This document shows positions 23,793 to 35,900 of a stretch of 64,000 nt of DNA, piece after piece. The position numbers were made by a program, and so were the translations under genes. This stretch comes from Annona cherimola (lineage: Eukaryota > Streptophyta > Magnoliopsida > Magnoliales > Annonaceae): NCBI GenBank assembly GCA_030490835.1, contig CM059971.1, positions 5,500,007-5,564,006 on the forward strand. Direction: 5' to 3'. The notes below the pieces were generated by a model. That model was not told the DNA's origin, did not search any database, and saw nothing but the letters and a program-made list of their open reading frames with translations. The stretch's first letter is position 1, and every line of letters begins with the position of its first letter.

Positions 23793-26700
23793 GTGATTGA
23801 GATACCATTGAAGTAGGGTATTGATATACCATTGAAGTAGGGTACTGAGATACCATTGAAGTAGGGTACTGAGATACCATTGGAGTAGGGTATTGGATGC
23901 CAAATCCCATTCCACGAGGACCAGTTTGCCAACCTGGAACTGGTCCTGTTGCTGGCCCATATGTTAGAGTAAAAAGGTCCTGCAAAGCCTTCATATTCAC
24001 AAAGAGAAATAAACAAAATATAAAGGAACTGAGAGAACAAGAAAGATAATGATACCACAGGAAGTTCTTTTCTTCCACCAGACTTAGCTTCCCCAGGAAG
24101 CATTCCCATTGGAGCCCCTGAACTTGGTTCTTGAGGCAGCTTTGATGCAGATGCAGATGGCAGTCCAGATGAAGCCCCAACAGGCCCCTGTGAATTATCG
24201 GTAATTGATGAAATCCATGGCTGCAAGGGGTAAATAACAACAATGAAACTTTAGCATGTAATTTAAAATAACAGAAAATAGATAAAAGCCATAAATTGGA
24301 AATGGATTGGAACCAAGGGGTAAGTGTTCTGTGAGAGCAGTAGCATGTAATATTGAAACACATGCCTCTTTTGCTAAACAGAGTTATATGAAACTTTTGA
24401 ACATGCTTGAACTTTTGTAATTTCCTTTATAATTTGAATGTGATGATATCTTCATAGAAGAAATCTTTTTTCTAATAGTTTGGCCAAAAGACAATTCAAG
24501 TAAGTGTACCAATCCAAGGAAATCAGCTCCTTGGGAATTTCCAAGGAACCCCTTGGTTCAATGGCTAAATGGTTTAATTTATAAAATCCAATCTGTTCAT
24601 TATATTTAAAATAGTGTCTTTTAGCTAAGAATGTCATATCATCTTATTAGAAGTTTTTTTTTTATGTCAATCTTACTAGAAGTTTTGGTTAGCCACAAAA
24701 CAGAATTAACAAAACAAAACTTCTAACAAGATGATAATTACATTCCTAATTTTAAAAAAGTACTTTTCAAACTCAATGAATGGATTGGATTTCATAAATT
24801 AAATTACTTAGGGCATGTTTGGCAATTCTAAATTTGGATTTCATATTTGGAATCGTTTGTATTTTCTACTCCCAGTGTATAACAACCCTCCTTTCCATCT
24901 CCAATATATAACAACCCTATTTTTCCTCATTATTATATCTATTTATCATATCCAACTATATCATGCAATATAGTTCTACCAAAACAAATCTATATTTCCA
25001 ATCTCCAATCCTGTTGGGTTCCAACTGAATTACTCCTTAGGTGTTTATGCAAGGGATCCCTATTTCCAAGGAATCAAGTCCCTGGAATCATTGCCCTTCA
25101 AATAAAAGCCATATGAAACTCAGCGAGTCATATCATTTTTATATAATTTTGACCATTATCATCTTTAAGGTTATACAACTATACTCTTGTTATAAGCTCT
25201 TTAAAATGATGCATATATACTGTAGCGCATAAATTTTAAAGATGTTTTAAATAAGATGATGAATAATGTTAATTGTATATAATGGAGTTATAAACTACAA
25301 AAGTTGATTTTTATAAATTATATTTATGAAAAATTCTCAAAAAAAATTTCTATTCTTACTTCGTATTTTTTTTATTTCCTACATCCCACTTGATATTTTC
25401 GAAGTTGTAGAACTTTATTTTTATTAATAAAAATTTTAATGTGATAAGTAGATATGCTTTACAATGATTCAATTTTATAGACGTTTTAAAATTAACATGT
25501 ATAGCTGACACCACTTGGTTAACCAAGCAGTTGACGTAGAGTGTAAGGGTATGTAAGGTAGCAGGTATAGGGTTCAAAGTTTGGTAGAGGCACTTGCCTC
25601 ATTTACTCCTCCCCTGGGCTTGTCCTCTATCAATTGCTTCATCATCCAAGGCAATGACATGATAAAAATGAAAAAAAAAATTTATATGTATAGAGTTTTT
25701 TTTTATTTCGAACATAATGAATAAAGTTTTTTTTAAAATAAATTATCTAATAATTTGATTCTCATGTGTTGTAAACAATAATGTATGTGATAACATTACA
25801 TATATACATAAGTATAATAGACAAACATTATGTAATTGATTTTCTAATAAATACTACATTAAAAATAACCATAATATATTCTATTTTATTGAAACTCTTT
25901 ATTTTGAAGTCAGAATTAAGAAATACTATTAACTTTTGCAGTGACTGTTTTATGTTTCCTTAGTTTCAACAACTTTTAGATAATATAAGCTATAATAGAA
26001 TATTCATGAAATTATTTAGCTGCTACTGGTATTATATCTTATTTATATTTTTCTAAAACAATTTTAAATGGTCTTGGATAAATGTTAATATAAAAATAAT
26101 TTAGATTGATTTTAGAGGAATTTTTAAAAACTGGATAAGAGCTAGAGTCTAAACATGTCTGAAAGACTTATTTGACTCTCATTAATTTTCCATTTTGCAA
26201 GAGAGGTGCTATGATGCCATAAGCTACTGTTCCCACAAAACGTAGCCCCTCATTTCCAAGCCAGCTTTGCAATAAATTACCTGATTCTGTGGAGTTACGC
26301 TAGTGGGAGCAAACTGCTGTTTAGCTTGCCACTGCCCTCCATCATCAGTTCTCACCACAGATTGAAAACCTCCTGTGATAATTGTTGACACGTTGCTGAC
26401 AGGTGCAGTTGCTGGAACGGACAATTGTGCCAATGCAGAATCCAGTGAGTTGGCACTGGAAGGATCTGCAAGAACCTTCTCTTGGGGGGCAGAATCAAAT
26501 GATGCCCAGTTGCCACTGTCAACAGCAGGGCCAGCTGCTGGTTGCTTAACAGATGGAACTGTGACTGGAGTAGCTGGTGATACAACAACAGGAGGTTCAG
26601 GATCAGAACCCAAGTCAATCAAGCTTACAGTAACTGCATGCTTCACTTCCGCTGAGTTTCCATCAGTGGATCCCAATGTACTGGATGATGCAGTCCTCTG

Positions 26701-29700
26701 CAGCAAGTTCAGTGAGTGCTAAGTTTATTAGAGAAATCTTAATGAATACTTCTAAAGGCAGCAAGACCCCAGGGCAAGAAACTCTCTAGATCATGCATAA
26801 AGAACTAGTAACTGGCTTGTTATATTTAGGGGTGCACATGGGTTGGGTTAGAAGCCAAACCAAGCCAACCCAATTCCAACCCATGTTCATCCCAACCCAA
26901 CTATGAACACGCTTTTCAACCTAATTTGCCCAAGTACAAATAAATCAAAAAAAATTTAACAAAATTATATTATAATCATCCATTTAATTAAAATTATAAT
27001 ATAGAAAAATTGACCAAATAAGATAACTATATACTACAATCATGCCAATGCTGCTCAAATAATAAGATAAAATATACATAATTTTCTTTTTTTTGTAAAA
27101 CATAAAAAATTGAAGGCAAAGAAAAACCAAAACAAAATCACCGGAATTTTTTACCAATGTGGGTTTTGTCAAAAGTTTCTGCTTCTCTTGAGATTTGTAT
27201 ATCATTAGGGCAAAAATATTGAGCAAAAACCTCAAAATAAAACAAGAGACAATTGCTAGAATAGGAATAGCAAACAAGAGTACACAAAATAATCTAGTTG
27301 AAGCAATTTCAAAAATTTCACTGCAAAATGGTAACAAGAAATGTTACCATACATTTCTTAAGTTCCATATGAAAAAGAGAGCTGATCCCATGTGGCCGGC
27401 CACATAAGAACCCCATGCATCCAGCCGTGGAACCCTTTTTTTACTTTTTTTTTTAAAAAAAAATTTATAAACATGTAAAGTTAGGTGTATTTAACCTATA
27501 AGCCAAATTTTACCATTTTCAGATGCTTTTAAGTATTTTTTATTTTTAAACCCATTGGCATTTTTCATAATTTTTGAGTCAGAAAACTACGAAAATGCAC
27601 TGTGTTTAAAAATAAAAATACTTAAAAGCATTCAAAAATGGCAAAACTTGGCTTATACGTTAAATACACTTAACTCTATATGTTTATTAAAAAAATATTT
27701 TTGGGGGGGGTCACATGGCCAGACGCATGGGATCACCCCTCTATGAAAAATCATGCATTCATATAAGGTTATTTTAACACTGTTGCACTATGCCCTTGCC
27801 AATGCAAATTGAAATTCTTCAACAAAGGCTGCGACTAGCCAATATACTATACACAGAGATTGTTCAATCAAAATTTTATGTCAGCTACAGTATTGACTAA
27901 AATCGTTCAAATTATTTGGTTGTTAGTAAATTTTCTATATTTGTAGTTAGTCGTGTCTACTTTAAAGCATTTGCATCAAAATAAATGACTTTGGGGAATC
28001 TTGGCCTCATAGTGTTCATATTTCATATATACTTCTTAAAAGAAAGCAGAGCCCAAATGACTTCTAGATTGATTATCAACTAAATTGTGATAAAGAAGAT
28101 AATTGAATTGGATCTCATATAATTATTAAAATGAAGATATAAGATTTCACTTATTTAGCTGAATCGTTTCACATTCAGATTAGTCTCACGCCTTAGTTAC
28201 CAACTTTCATAATTTTTTTCTTGCTACTATCTATTATTTTACTAACACTGTTTATGTTTTTTTTTTTTTTTTGTAATTTTAGATACCGTTTATACAATAA
28301 GTGAAGCTCATATATAGTTTCTTTTGAAAAGAAATTTTTCCCCTTGGATGACCTGGATTCGACTCAGGCATCCAGCATGGCCGTACGAAGAGGGAAATCG
28401 CGATGGCACTACAAATGTGGCAATCTACCTTTCACCCCACTAGCCCAACCAGTCAGCCACCTCATGCGCAATTGAGCTCATCCCATGCCATCTCCCGGTT
28501 TTTAGGATGGGTTGACCCCAACTCGACTTTCCAACCCGAATTCAACCAAATTTAAAAATGGGTTGAACCCTACCCTAACCCAGTTTAAATAGGTTGGGTT
28601 CAACGGATTGTGGGTTTAACCCAACCCACATCACCCCTGGTTATATTGTCCTAATTAATAGTCACAGGAAGTTCAAAAGAGAACCATAAAAGCAGGAGTT
28701 ATATAAACACAAAAGAACACAATTATGCAAACATTCTTTTTTATTTTTTATAAGCTCCAGATATCAAGGAGGTGGGAGAACCAAAAATAGTAAGATTCAG
28801 CACGTGCAACAGGTTATTGGAATTTCTACGTAGTTCAATAACAACAGCCACAGGGTAAGCATTAACAATAGGCATAATAATTATTTCAATGCATACATAG
28901 ATAACACATTCTCATTAATTAGATCATCATCATCACAAAAAGTAAGATAACAGCTTCTTTTTGAATGATTATTCAATTCTGTCCTTCTCAGTGTCCCTTG
29001 CCTGTAATTCTAATTGGGAATCCAAAGAGATCACCTTATGATATCAACAGTCTACACACAACAGACTCATTTATCAACAAATGATGTACAAGGCGTTTCA
29101 ATATTCAATTTTATAGAAGGAATCAAGCAAAATGTTTCTTTATGTGAAGAATAACAATAGCAGTATTCATGTAAAAGACACTATTAGCTGGGAAAAGACT
29201 TCAATGATGAGCACAACAATCATGATGAAGTTTCTGAAATCCAGCAATTAAAAATGAGAAGTTAAAATTAATCTTGACATCAACAATTTTAATAAAAATA
29301 CTTTCACAAACAAGTGTATGCTAAAGAATCACAAAGCATTATTACACCTGTGTCTGTGGAGAGGCATTTGCTGGCTTGCTACCATTCGTTTTAGGAAGTT
29401 CGCCTACTTGAAGTGGGGGAACGTCTTCACCCAGAATCTCTCTAACAGGGCGTACAGTTGGGGGACTTGCCAAACTTTTATCTTTTTGATCGTTTGGAGA
29501 TCTCCCCTCATACTTGAGCCCCCCATCAGGATACCTACTGTCTTCAAATCTCTTATTTTGGTTTCCATTTCCAAATCTATCATCTCGGCGCCAGTCATCC
29601 TCAAACCGTGCAGGACTTCTCCTGTAATCATTGTACCTTCGATTTTCTTGCTCATATCCAGGACTTCTTTTCTCATCATAGGTAAATCTACTATAGTTCC

Positions 29701-32609
29701 TCTCATCATTCCTTCCCCCCGGACCAGATTGTTCACTGTAACGGTGTTCATATGCATCATCATATGGTGGGCTCCGAGACCCACCTCTATATCCATCTTC
29801 CCTCCTCACATCACTAGAATCCTCCCTGTCATTCTGTATGATAGATGGAAGCGAAAAAATAAAATAAATAACAACTTGAGCAGTCATGAAATTAAACAAG
29901 CTGAAAAAAGGAGGAAGATTCTTGAAGAATTCCTAATATCATAATTCCCATTAACAGCAAGCATGTCATTTAAGTCAATAATGAGTATAGAGAACCTGCA
30001 CTCTTGGAGGCCTGTCAATGCTCCTTTCCCCAGTATATCTTCTATCGACATAAACATGCTTGATAAAATCCCGAAGTCTATCAACATTGCTGTAACCAAA
30101 CACTTCGGTCAGAGTTCAGTGACATCAAGGACTTTCTCTAGCAGATGAAATATGATTTAATAGTTACCTGCTTTCTGGTAAAGAATGACGTTGTGGGTCC
30201 CATGCTTTAAAATAAATTTCTTTTGCACACTGTGAAAATTAGATTAAGAATAAAACCACTTCAGTGATTTGCACCTTCAAAAAACTAGAAAATATCGAAA
30301 ACCCTACAGCTGCAGTAGAATGGTTACATGTGTACCTCATTTCCTCCTGCTTGAAGAGCAGCAACTTCTTGTGAACTAAATTTAGCAATAGATACTGACT
30401 TCACACGATGCGTAAACTCCCGACTGGAAATATTTTTCAACAAAAGTCAGTCAGGAGAAATAATGATAATAAAAAAAGATAATATGCATTAACAAAGAGA
30501 AAGCAGCACATCAGTCTTGCAAGTTCCACCCAGGAAAGTTGGCAACATGTCCAAAATTTCATGCATACGGCAAGTCAGAATATATGAGCATAAATTTCAC
30601 ATGCCGATAATATTGGAAAGGTTAAAAGAGAAACTAGAAACATAAACAGTAGAAAAAAAACAAAAGCTAGAGCAGAAATAGCAATGTTATTAAGATTTCC
30701 AACAGAGCTTACTGGATTCCACTGCAAGTTGTGCAAACGAATGTCCAGAAATTTGTGCAAACATATTGTGGTCCCTGCTTACAATCAGCTGTTAGTTAGT
30801 CATGCTTGTACTCATTCCATGGGATCACTAAAAGAACTTGAAGTTAAAAATGCAAATTGAAAAATGTCAAAAAATGATCCATGTTATCATCATTTTCATA
30901 AATTTCAACACTATGAGGAAATTGAATATAGAAAATGCTAAATGCTGCGAACTCCATATTTATGATATACACCCTCAGTCTCACATATACATATTTGAGG
31001 CGCACTTATAGACATCATGTACTCTTATACATATTAACATGTGATCTTACTGCATCATCATATTGAAAACAATTGACTTACAGAGATGAGAAAAAACAAT
31101 GATGGAAAAAGATTATAAAACCTTATCCTCAATATTGACAGTCAGGGACAATGATGGTAACTAAAGCATTTGCGTAGATTGTTGGGCTCTAATAAGGTGG
31201 CTGCTGAGGATAAATATACTTTTCCAGTTACAGATGAGCAGATGAAAATTTTGGGTCCAGCTAGAGTGTCTTTCAAGATTTATTTGAGCCCAGAGAATAC
31301 TAAATGCAAGGAAAACGTACACAAACTACTTTCCAGACTTGACAGGGGCAATCTTGAATTTTTAGTAATGCCACTGCAATTATTAATGGTCCAGCAATGT
31401 TAACCGACTAAGAAGTATATGTTTACAAAATTTCTCTGGAACTTTGTGATGGTGATTCCAGACATTATGAAACATGCACCAAAATCTTTTACCAAAAAAG
31501 ACACCAATTTGAATATCGGAAGATAAAATATGTAGATCATATAGTCTCAGGCCAAGGACCTAAGGTTGTTTGAGAAAAGATGATGGGATTGAATGGTGGA
31601 CCGACATTGAAGACTTGAAGAAACTAACTAGTTTTGTAAGTTTAGTACAATATTGTAACCGGTTAGTAAAGAGTTTCCGCAAAAGGCCATAGAGTCATTG
31701 AAGATTTATTGAAGGAGAGAGTTTCACATGGAATTTGGAAGCACTGAACGGTCTTGAGCAAATGGAGCAGAAGATGGCAGCTACACATTGTGTAAAAACA
31801 GTATTGGAAACATAATCTTCTCATTCCCCTCTCTCTCTAAAAGGGAAGGAAAAAGTCCATCCTCAATAATCTTTTTAGTGTTGAAGATAACATAAAAATG
31901 AAAAGGGGATGGCAATAAAACTCATGTCGATATTGGGCAATTAAAATATGCTTTTCCATCAAGTAATTTCACAAATTACCTGCTTGAGATTTAAGCTCAA
32001 AATCCAAAACTGATATTCTAAGGTTTCAACATCAAGGTAAATTCTGTCCCCTTAATTCGCACTTCTACTAATTAATTCTAGAAGTCCCATCTTTTTCTGA
32101 CACGAGAGCTGGTGTTTTGAAATCTTTTGATCATTTTCACGTTTGATGCAACACAAGCTGCTTCAATCGGAGAAGGAAAAAAAAAAAAAAAAAAACCCAC
32201 ATTTGCAAAGACAATTCAATCTGAACTGAATATCAATGTGCGCAGAACTGAATTCCTAAAATTCGAACGCAGCCCAATTCCAAATTAACGGACTTGGGTG
32301 AGTGAGTTATTCTCAAGCTTGCTAGATAGCAAAAGAAAATTGCTGTCATCGAATCTAATTTCAGTACCTCCTCAAAATGCAGCGATACAATCTACAATCC
32401 GATTTCAACAATCAGCAACAATGCATTTGATTTGACAACTAACCAAGAAATTCCGCTAAATCGTGGAACGAACTCTCCACCGAGCAACTTAAGCTCAACA
32501 CTTCACTTACCAGACTGTTGCAGTTGATGCATCTCCGATTCGCTGGCTGCTTCAGCAGCCCCCGGATGATCTTCTCGTTCTTCTCATCCTCCTTCATCCG
32601 ATTCGCCAT
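18231..32609 (-). CDS. AGD14: AGD14-like Arf GTPase-activating protein, 13 exons
   Basis: Arf GAPs stimulate GTP hydrolysis by Arf proteins during vesicle formation. The coding exons in transcript order (minus strand) are 32511-32609, 30713-30774, 30336-30423, 30168-30229, 29996-30089, 29348-29833, 26281-26697, 24056-24220, 23878-23979, 23599-23703, 18904-19195, 18778-18823 and 18231-18255. All have GT-AG borders and matching phases, giving 2043 nt and 680 aa. The Arf-GAP domain covers about residues 11-130. Its zinc finger CX2CX16CX2C is C27, C30, C47 and C50, and the arginine finger is R55 in CSGIHR. Exon 6 is an Arg/Asp/Tyr-rich region. Exon 7 has SLIDLG. Exon 10 has NPFDLT (about 545) and the protein ends GNPFG; both are NPF motifs of the kind that bind EH domains. 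Exons 11-12 are Pro/Ser-rich. Length and order match plant AGD14/ZIGA-type proteins. Intron 10 (4.4 kb) and intron 6 (2.65 kb) are swollen by transposons. Exon 9 has alternative donors, so 688, 696 or 704 aa is also possible. Confidence 0.92.
19306..19640. mobile_element. Decayed MITE, relative of the 6107-6477 element
   Basis: The phrase ATCCATATATAAATCATACT and the following GGTTTAAATGTTGAAAAAATC are the inverse of 6319-6392. The right edge runs into (CT)n(TA)n at about 19606-19639, matching that element's preference for TA repeats. Its left terminal repeat seems to be deleted after GAGAAC. It lies in intron 10 of the Arf-GAP gene. Confidence 0.6.
20464..20884 (+). repeat. Left terminal inverted repeat of the MULE
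   Basis: About 420 bp that pair with 22507-22926. The outermost 100 bp read as GACCCTTTAACTATGCGTAT and similar phrases in both arms, with few changes. A 99-aa frame (20697-20996) starts in this arm. Its NIQVNVAEQTVTVDS and RDLINKVEEAGLRSD stretch faintly recalls the end of a heavy-metal-associated domain; I do not claim homology. Confidence 0.85.
21046..21300 (+). repeat. Diverged tandem duplication inside the MULE
   Basis: Two units of about 115 bp begin at 21046 (ATTATCCGTCGGAGCAAGGG) and 21188 (ATTATCCGTTGGGGAAAAGG), a spacing of 142 bp. Both continue with GATGGAGCATTCT and end with AGAGAGAAGA-type sequence followed by an AATC. They differ at about one base in five to six, so the duplication is not recent. 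Confidence 0.7.
21377..21597 (+). pseudogene. Captured UDP-glycosyltransferase fragment (GT1 family)
   Basis: Translated on the plus strand, 21379-21420 gives SQNIISTSQMMEL. After a one-base frame break near 21419-21423 the frame gives GLELIRQDFIWVV, a stop codon, then PPINFNINGE and finally QGWAPQVSI. This is the stretch of plant UGTs leading into the PSPG sugar-donor box, whose start is WAPQ. It resembles UGT92-type proteins most, judged from memory of the family. The rest of the PSPG box and the acceptor domain are absent. With a frameshift and an in-frame TGA it cannot encode an enzyme. It was presumably picked up as DNA by the surrounding MULE. Confidence 0.8.
22507..22926 (-). repeat. 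Right terminal inverted repeat of the MULE
   Basis: This is the inverse of 20464-20884. Just inside it (about 22465-22560) a piece with CGAAGACC and ACTCTT is duplicated, so the arm border is not clean. The arms are similar enough that a transcript across the intron could fold into a long hairpin. Confidence 0.85.
23761..23787. repeat. (GA)n microsatellite in intron 9 of the Arf-GAP gene
   Basis: Read on the transcript strand this is (CT)n, between the repeated donors of exon 9 and the acceptor at 23704. It may act as a long polypyrimidine tract. Confidence 0.85.
23799..23894 (-). repeat. 24-bp minisatellite carrying four splice-donor candidates
   Basis: Four units of 24 bp span 23799-23822, 23823-23846, 23847-23870 and 23871-23894. 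On the transcript strand each holds ATG|GTATCT (ATG|GTATAT in the second), so exon 9 could end at 23878, 23854, 23830 or 23806. Each later donor adds eight in-frame residues of the type VSQYPTSM. The smallest intron would then be 102 nt and the largest 174 nt. Confidence 0.85.
25505..25685 (+). mobile_element. SINE, plus orientation, in intron 7 of the Arf-GAP gene
   Basis: Direct repeats ATGTATAG (25497-25504 and 25686-25693) flank 181 bp. A box-A-like ACCACTTGGTTAACCAAGC is near the start, a box-B-like AGGGTTCAAAGTTTGG follows, and an A-run at about 25669-25680 forms the tail. It has no coding capacity and is antisense to the host gene. Confidence 0.8.
27377..27741. mobile_element. Mutator-type MITE nested in the hAT element
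   Basis: This 365-bp element has ends GAGAGCTGATCCCATG and, reversed, GAGGGGTGATCCCATG. An exact 9-bp duplication, TATGAAAAA, flanks it (27368-27376 and 27742-27750). The interior holds the shared palindromic core with arms TAGGTGTATTTAACCTATAA and its inverse. Confidence 0.85.
28312..28474 (-). mobile_element. SINE, minus orientation, nested in the hAT element
   Basis: Short direct repeats AGCTCAT occur at 28305-28311 and 28475-28481. On the minus strand a box-A-like TGGCTGACTGGTTGGGC and a box-B-like TGAGTCGAATCCAGG are seen in order. The target duplication is short, so the borders are approximate. Confidence 0.6.
31200..31800 (+). mobile_element. Decayed Ty3/gypsy pol relic in intron 1 of the Arf-GAP gene
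   Basis: On the plus strand, with several frame changes and stops, translated pieces resemble the end of reverse transcriptase and the start of RNase H. EFLVMPL and NGPAM lie near 31352-31400 where the family has EFLVMPFGLTNAPATF-like sequence. FEYRKIKYVDHIVSGQG near 31510-31556 matches the KVKYLGHIVS region, and later SFTWNLEAL matches the FxWxxEA region. It runs antisense to the host gene and is plainly non-functional. Confidence 0.7.
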
Positions 32610-32950
32610 CTGTCAAGAGCTGGAGCAGCAGAACAAGAAAGCTTTACTTCGAGTTGGACTTACACAGCCAAGCTACCGAATGATCAACCAAAGTGCATTA
32701 CTTGTCACGATTTCAAGGCGATGCTGCAAGATTCACAGAAAAATGGAGCGGATCTGACCTGGCTCGGCTGCGGATGGCGCGATGATCGGGAGCGGAGATT
32801 CAGCTTGTGAGGAAGAGATCTCCTAAGAACACAGGCATTTAAGAGGAATTTGTAGGGAATTGGAGTCCTATTAGGGCTAAGAAACAGGAATCAGAAAGCG
32901 AGAAATCTCGGTTTTTCTTTTTTACTTCTACCGTCTTATAAATGAGATGA
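32610..32950 (-). promoter_or_regulatory. 5' leader and core promoter of the Arf-GAP gene
   Basis: On the minus strand a TATA-like TTTATAAG lies at about 32935-32942, some 330 bp before the ATG. A leader intron is possible: GAGCCAG|GTCAG near 32764 could join CTCTTGACAG directly before the ATG at 32609, with a T-rich stretch before the acceptor. Both points are predictions from consensus only. Confidence 0.4.
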
Positions 32951-32999
32951 CAGAGAGTCTGGTCTGGCTGCGGCTGCAGCTTCAGCGCTGCGACTGCTG

Positions 33000-35900
33000 C
33001 ATGACTACGAGGCGGACGCCGCTTTTACGCACGCAGATAATAACTGTATACTCTGGACCATCAATCGCAGAACTAGAAAATAATGTCTTCGAGATAAAAT
33101 CCAAGTCAAATAACATGGGATCCGCTTACATGAAACCCACTTCTATTAATGCTCATCATTTTTAATATTTTCATGGTTGATAAAAAAATCTGCTTAATAT
33201 ATTGTATTTAACTCTTTTATTTGTTTAATGTCGCATTGTACATGAGTGCATTTATTAAATCTCTTAAAATCACAAGTAAAATTATTAATTTTAAAAATCA
33301 TTTTTAAGTTTTATTTTGCACTTCTAAATTATCTAAAAAATAATTTTGTGTAGATTAAATATTTCTATAAAGTATTATTATATTTTAATATATATATTTA
33401 TAAATGGATCTAAGCAATTTTCCTAATTTACACCTAAATATATTTATTTTTAAGCAAATGTGACCAGTAGTACATGTATCTAATGTGGATAAAACTCTGT
33501 CTCCTATTTAGACAAATGATGTTAAATACAATAAATAAATTAAATTTTGCATTAATTATCAATATCTTAAAAATAGATGGGAATACATAAAATTACTTTT
33601 ATGTAACTTGGTTACATAGAAATAAATGGATCACAAATAACATTATGAATTACCTATCAATGATTAATATAAAAATTACTTTATCCATTGCCTTTATTAT
33701 CATTAATTTAACTAAAACATCATTTTTTATCCAAATCTAAGATGCATATAGTCAACTTTTCAAAAATATACTAAGGTTCTGTTTGTTACATCAATGGTAC
33801 AAAAGTAAATTAATAGGATGATAAAATTTAATTTTATCACTATGTATTAAGTTGAGAGGGAAAAATTATCTTAGTTTGCATCATCCTTAAAATTAAGAAT
33901 TATTTGATTTTAAATCTATTAAAAATTATTTATTTATTGTAATACCCACAAGGTTTCAATTCAACATCTAAACCATCAGAAACATTTATTTTGAATATTA
34001 ATTCAAGAAAAAATTCATAATACTCTATTTTTTTATGCATAAATACAAGCAATTTTCTAAATTTATAAATATTTTTATACAGTTTTAGAAATGTAGCCCA
34101 CACAAAACTTTGATTAATATTTTTTAGTATTTTAATAAAATAAATAGTATTGAATTTAATAGATAGGGGATGAGGTCCAAGATTGAACCATCTTACCGAA
34201 TTCACTTCCATATACTGTATTGAAGATAGTTTTTATAAATATGTATGTGTAAATTATAAAAAAATTCTTATATATATTTACAAGTATATTATATTATAAT
34301 GTAGCAATACTTTCTAGATCATTTATTCATACAATAATAATAATAATAATAATATTTTAAATGGCTTAGATGTTGCAAATATAATTTTAGAATTGATATT
34401 TAGCATCAAATATTATATTGTTATGTATTGATTTTATGTACTTTTCATCATTATCCATCCCTTTTATTGTATATAATATGCAATATATGTGCTACACTGA
34501 CTTTACTTTTTTCCATCGCAAATTGCATTCCAAATCCAATCGGATCCCACCCGCAAAATGATTTCGGTCTTTTAGAAAAAATAAATTTTCGATTAAAAAC
34601 ATAATTTTCATTAATGATGTCATAGACAAATATATATTTAATTGTATGATTACTGTCTTAAATATTTTTAAAAATAATTTTGACTCAAAAATATAGAAAT
34701 ATATGGGTTGGTTGCATTGAATAACATTGCATTTACATTTGATCAACGGATTGGATGGTGCTTGTACTTTTTGTTGTTAAAAAAATTCTGCTGCAAATTC
34801 AAAGAATGTCAAGCGAGCGAATGCGTTGGCAAATTTCGCGAGGGAAGTGGCTTCTTTCCCATTGGATCTGCGTACCGGTTTCTACCCGCAGTTGATAACA
34901 TAGGGCCGCGTTTATCGCAGATATTTATCTCACATTAAAATAATGATCTTGTTAGCTTATTTCGAAAAAAAGCTTAGTTGATATATATTTTTTCATAGGA
35001 AGGTGGGTCCAAGTGTATTCAACTCATATGTCAAAATTTAAAATTCTTTTGAAGATCTGCATGCATGCATTGGCCGATCAAGTTGACAGCCGATATTATA
35101 GAAATGTCCTACACATGTTTCTTCGTGGATTCTAATACGTTAAGAAGTCATTAATGCTGGGGCATTTTCTGTAACATGCGTTGTAACAAAACTCAACTAC
35201 AATAAGAAATGAGCAAGAATTGCTAAAATATTATTTTCAAAAATGACACGTTGAATTAGTACAATGAAAAATATGCAAAGGTTGTTAAGGCATCTCTAAG
35301 AAGCAATATTTCACAACTACGTCCACTTACAGTGAATAAATGTCAAAAATTTTCACACCTTCGTAGATATGATCTAAACACAAAGTTCACGTTGCTTCAT
35401 AGAACATTGGAAATTTTAAGGGAAAAACATAAAAGTAGTAAAGCTATGAGAAAAAAAACAAATTAATATAACTTATCTTCAAGAGACTAAATAGAAAATA
35501 GGGTTAGAAAGGTTAATGAATTTAAATTATAGTATGTAAGAAATAACGAAAATAGAAATGACCTAGAGATAGTAGTGGAAAATAAATTTATAACTAGAAT
35601 TATAGATGTTGATAAAGTAAATGATAAAATTAAATAAAACTTGTGTTATGTAAAGTTGTAAATATGATCAATGTTGATGCATTACAAGTAGTATTCAATA
35701 ATAGAATCAAAAAATAACTTTGAGATTAAAGTATAATTAAGATTTTAATGGACTCATAAAACATGAGAATGTAGGATATGATAAAATTTATAAAAGTTTA
35801 AGTTCTGAAATATGGAAAGAAATGAGGAATGCAATTGTAGAATTTGATCTGACATATGATTTTTAGTTATATTGAATACCTTGTTTCAAAAACATCTACC

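Larger units (their letters stand above)
26827..28639. mobile_element. hAT-like element in intron 6 of the Arf-GAP gene
   Basis: The 1813-bp element starts TAGGGGTGCACATGGGTTGG. The reversed right end reads CAGGGGTGATGTGGGTTGGG. An exact 8-bp repeat, GTTATATT, flanks it (26819-26826 and 28640-28647). An 8-bp duplication with TAGGGGTG ends is typical of hAT. No transposase is seen. A MITE (27377-27741) and a SINE (about 28312-28474) are nested in it, so it is older than both. Confidence 0.85.

Noticed and set aside
23735..24226. 163-codon minus frame through exon 8, intron 8 and exon 9
   Set aside because: It reads through intron 8, which has good splice borders in phase. Only the exon parts match the Arf-GAP protein.
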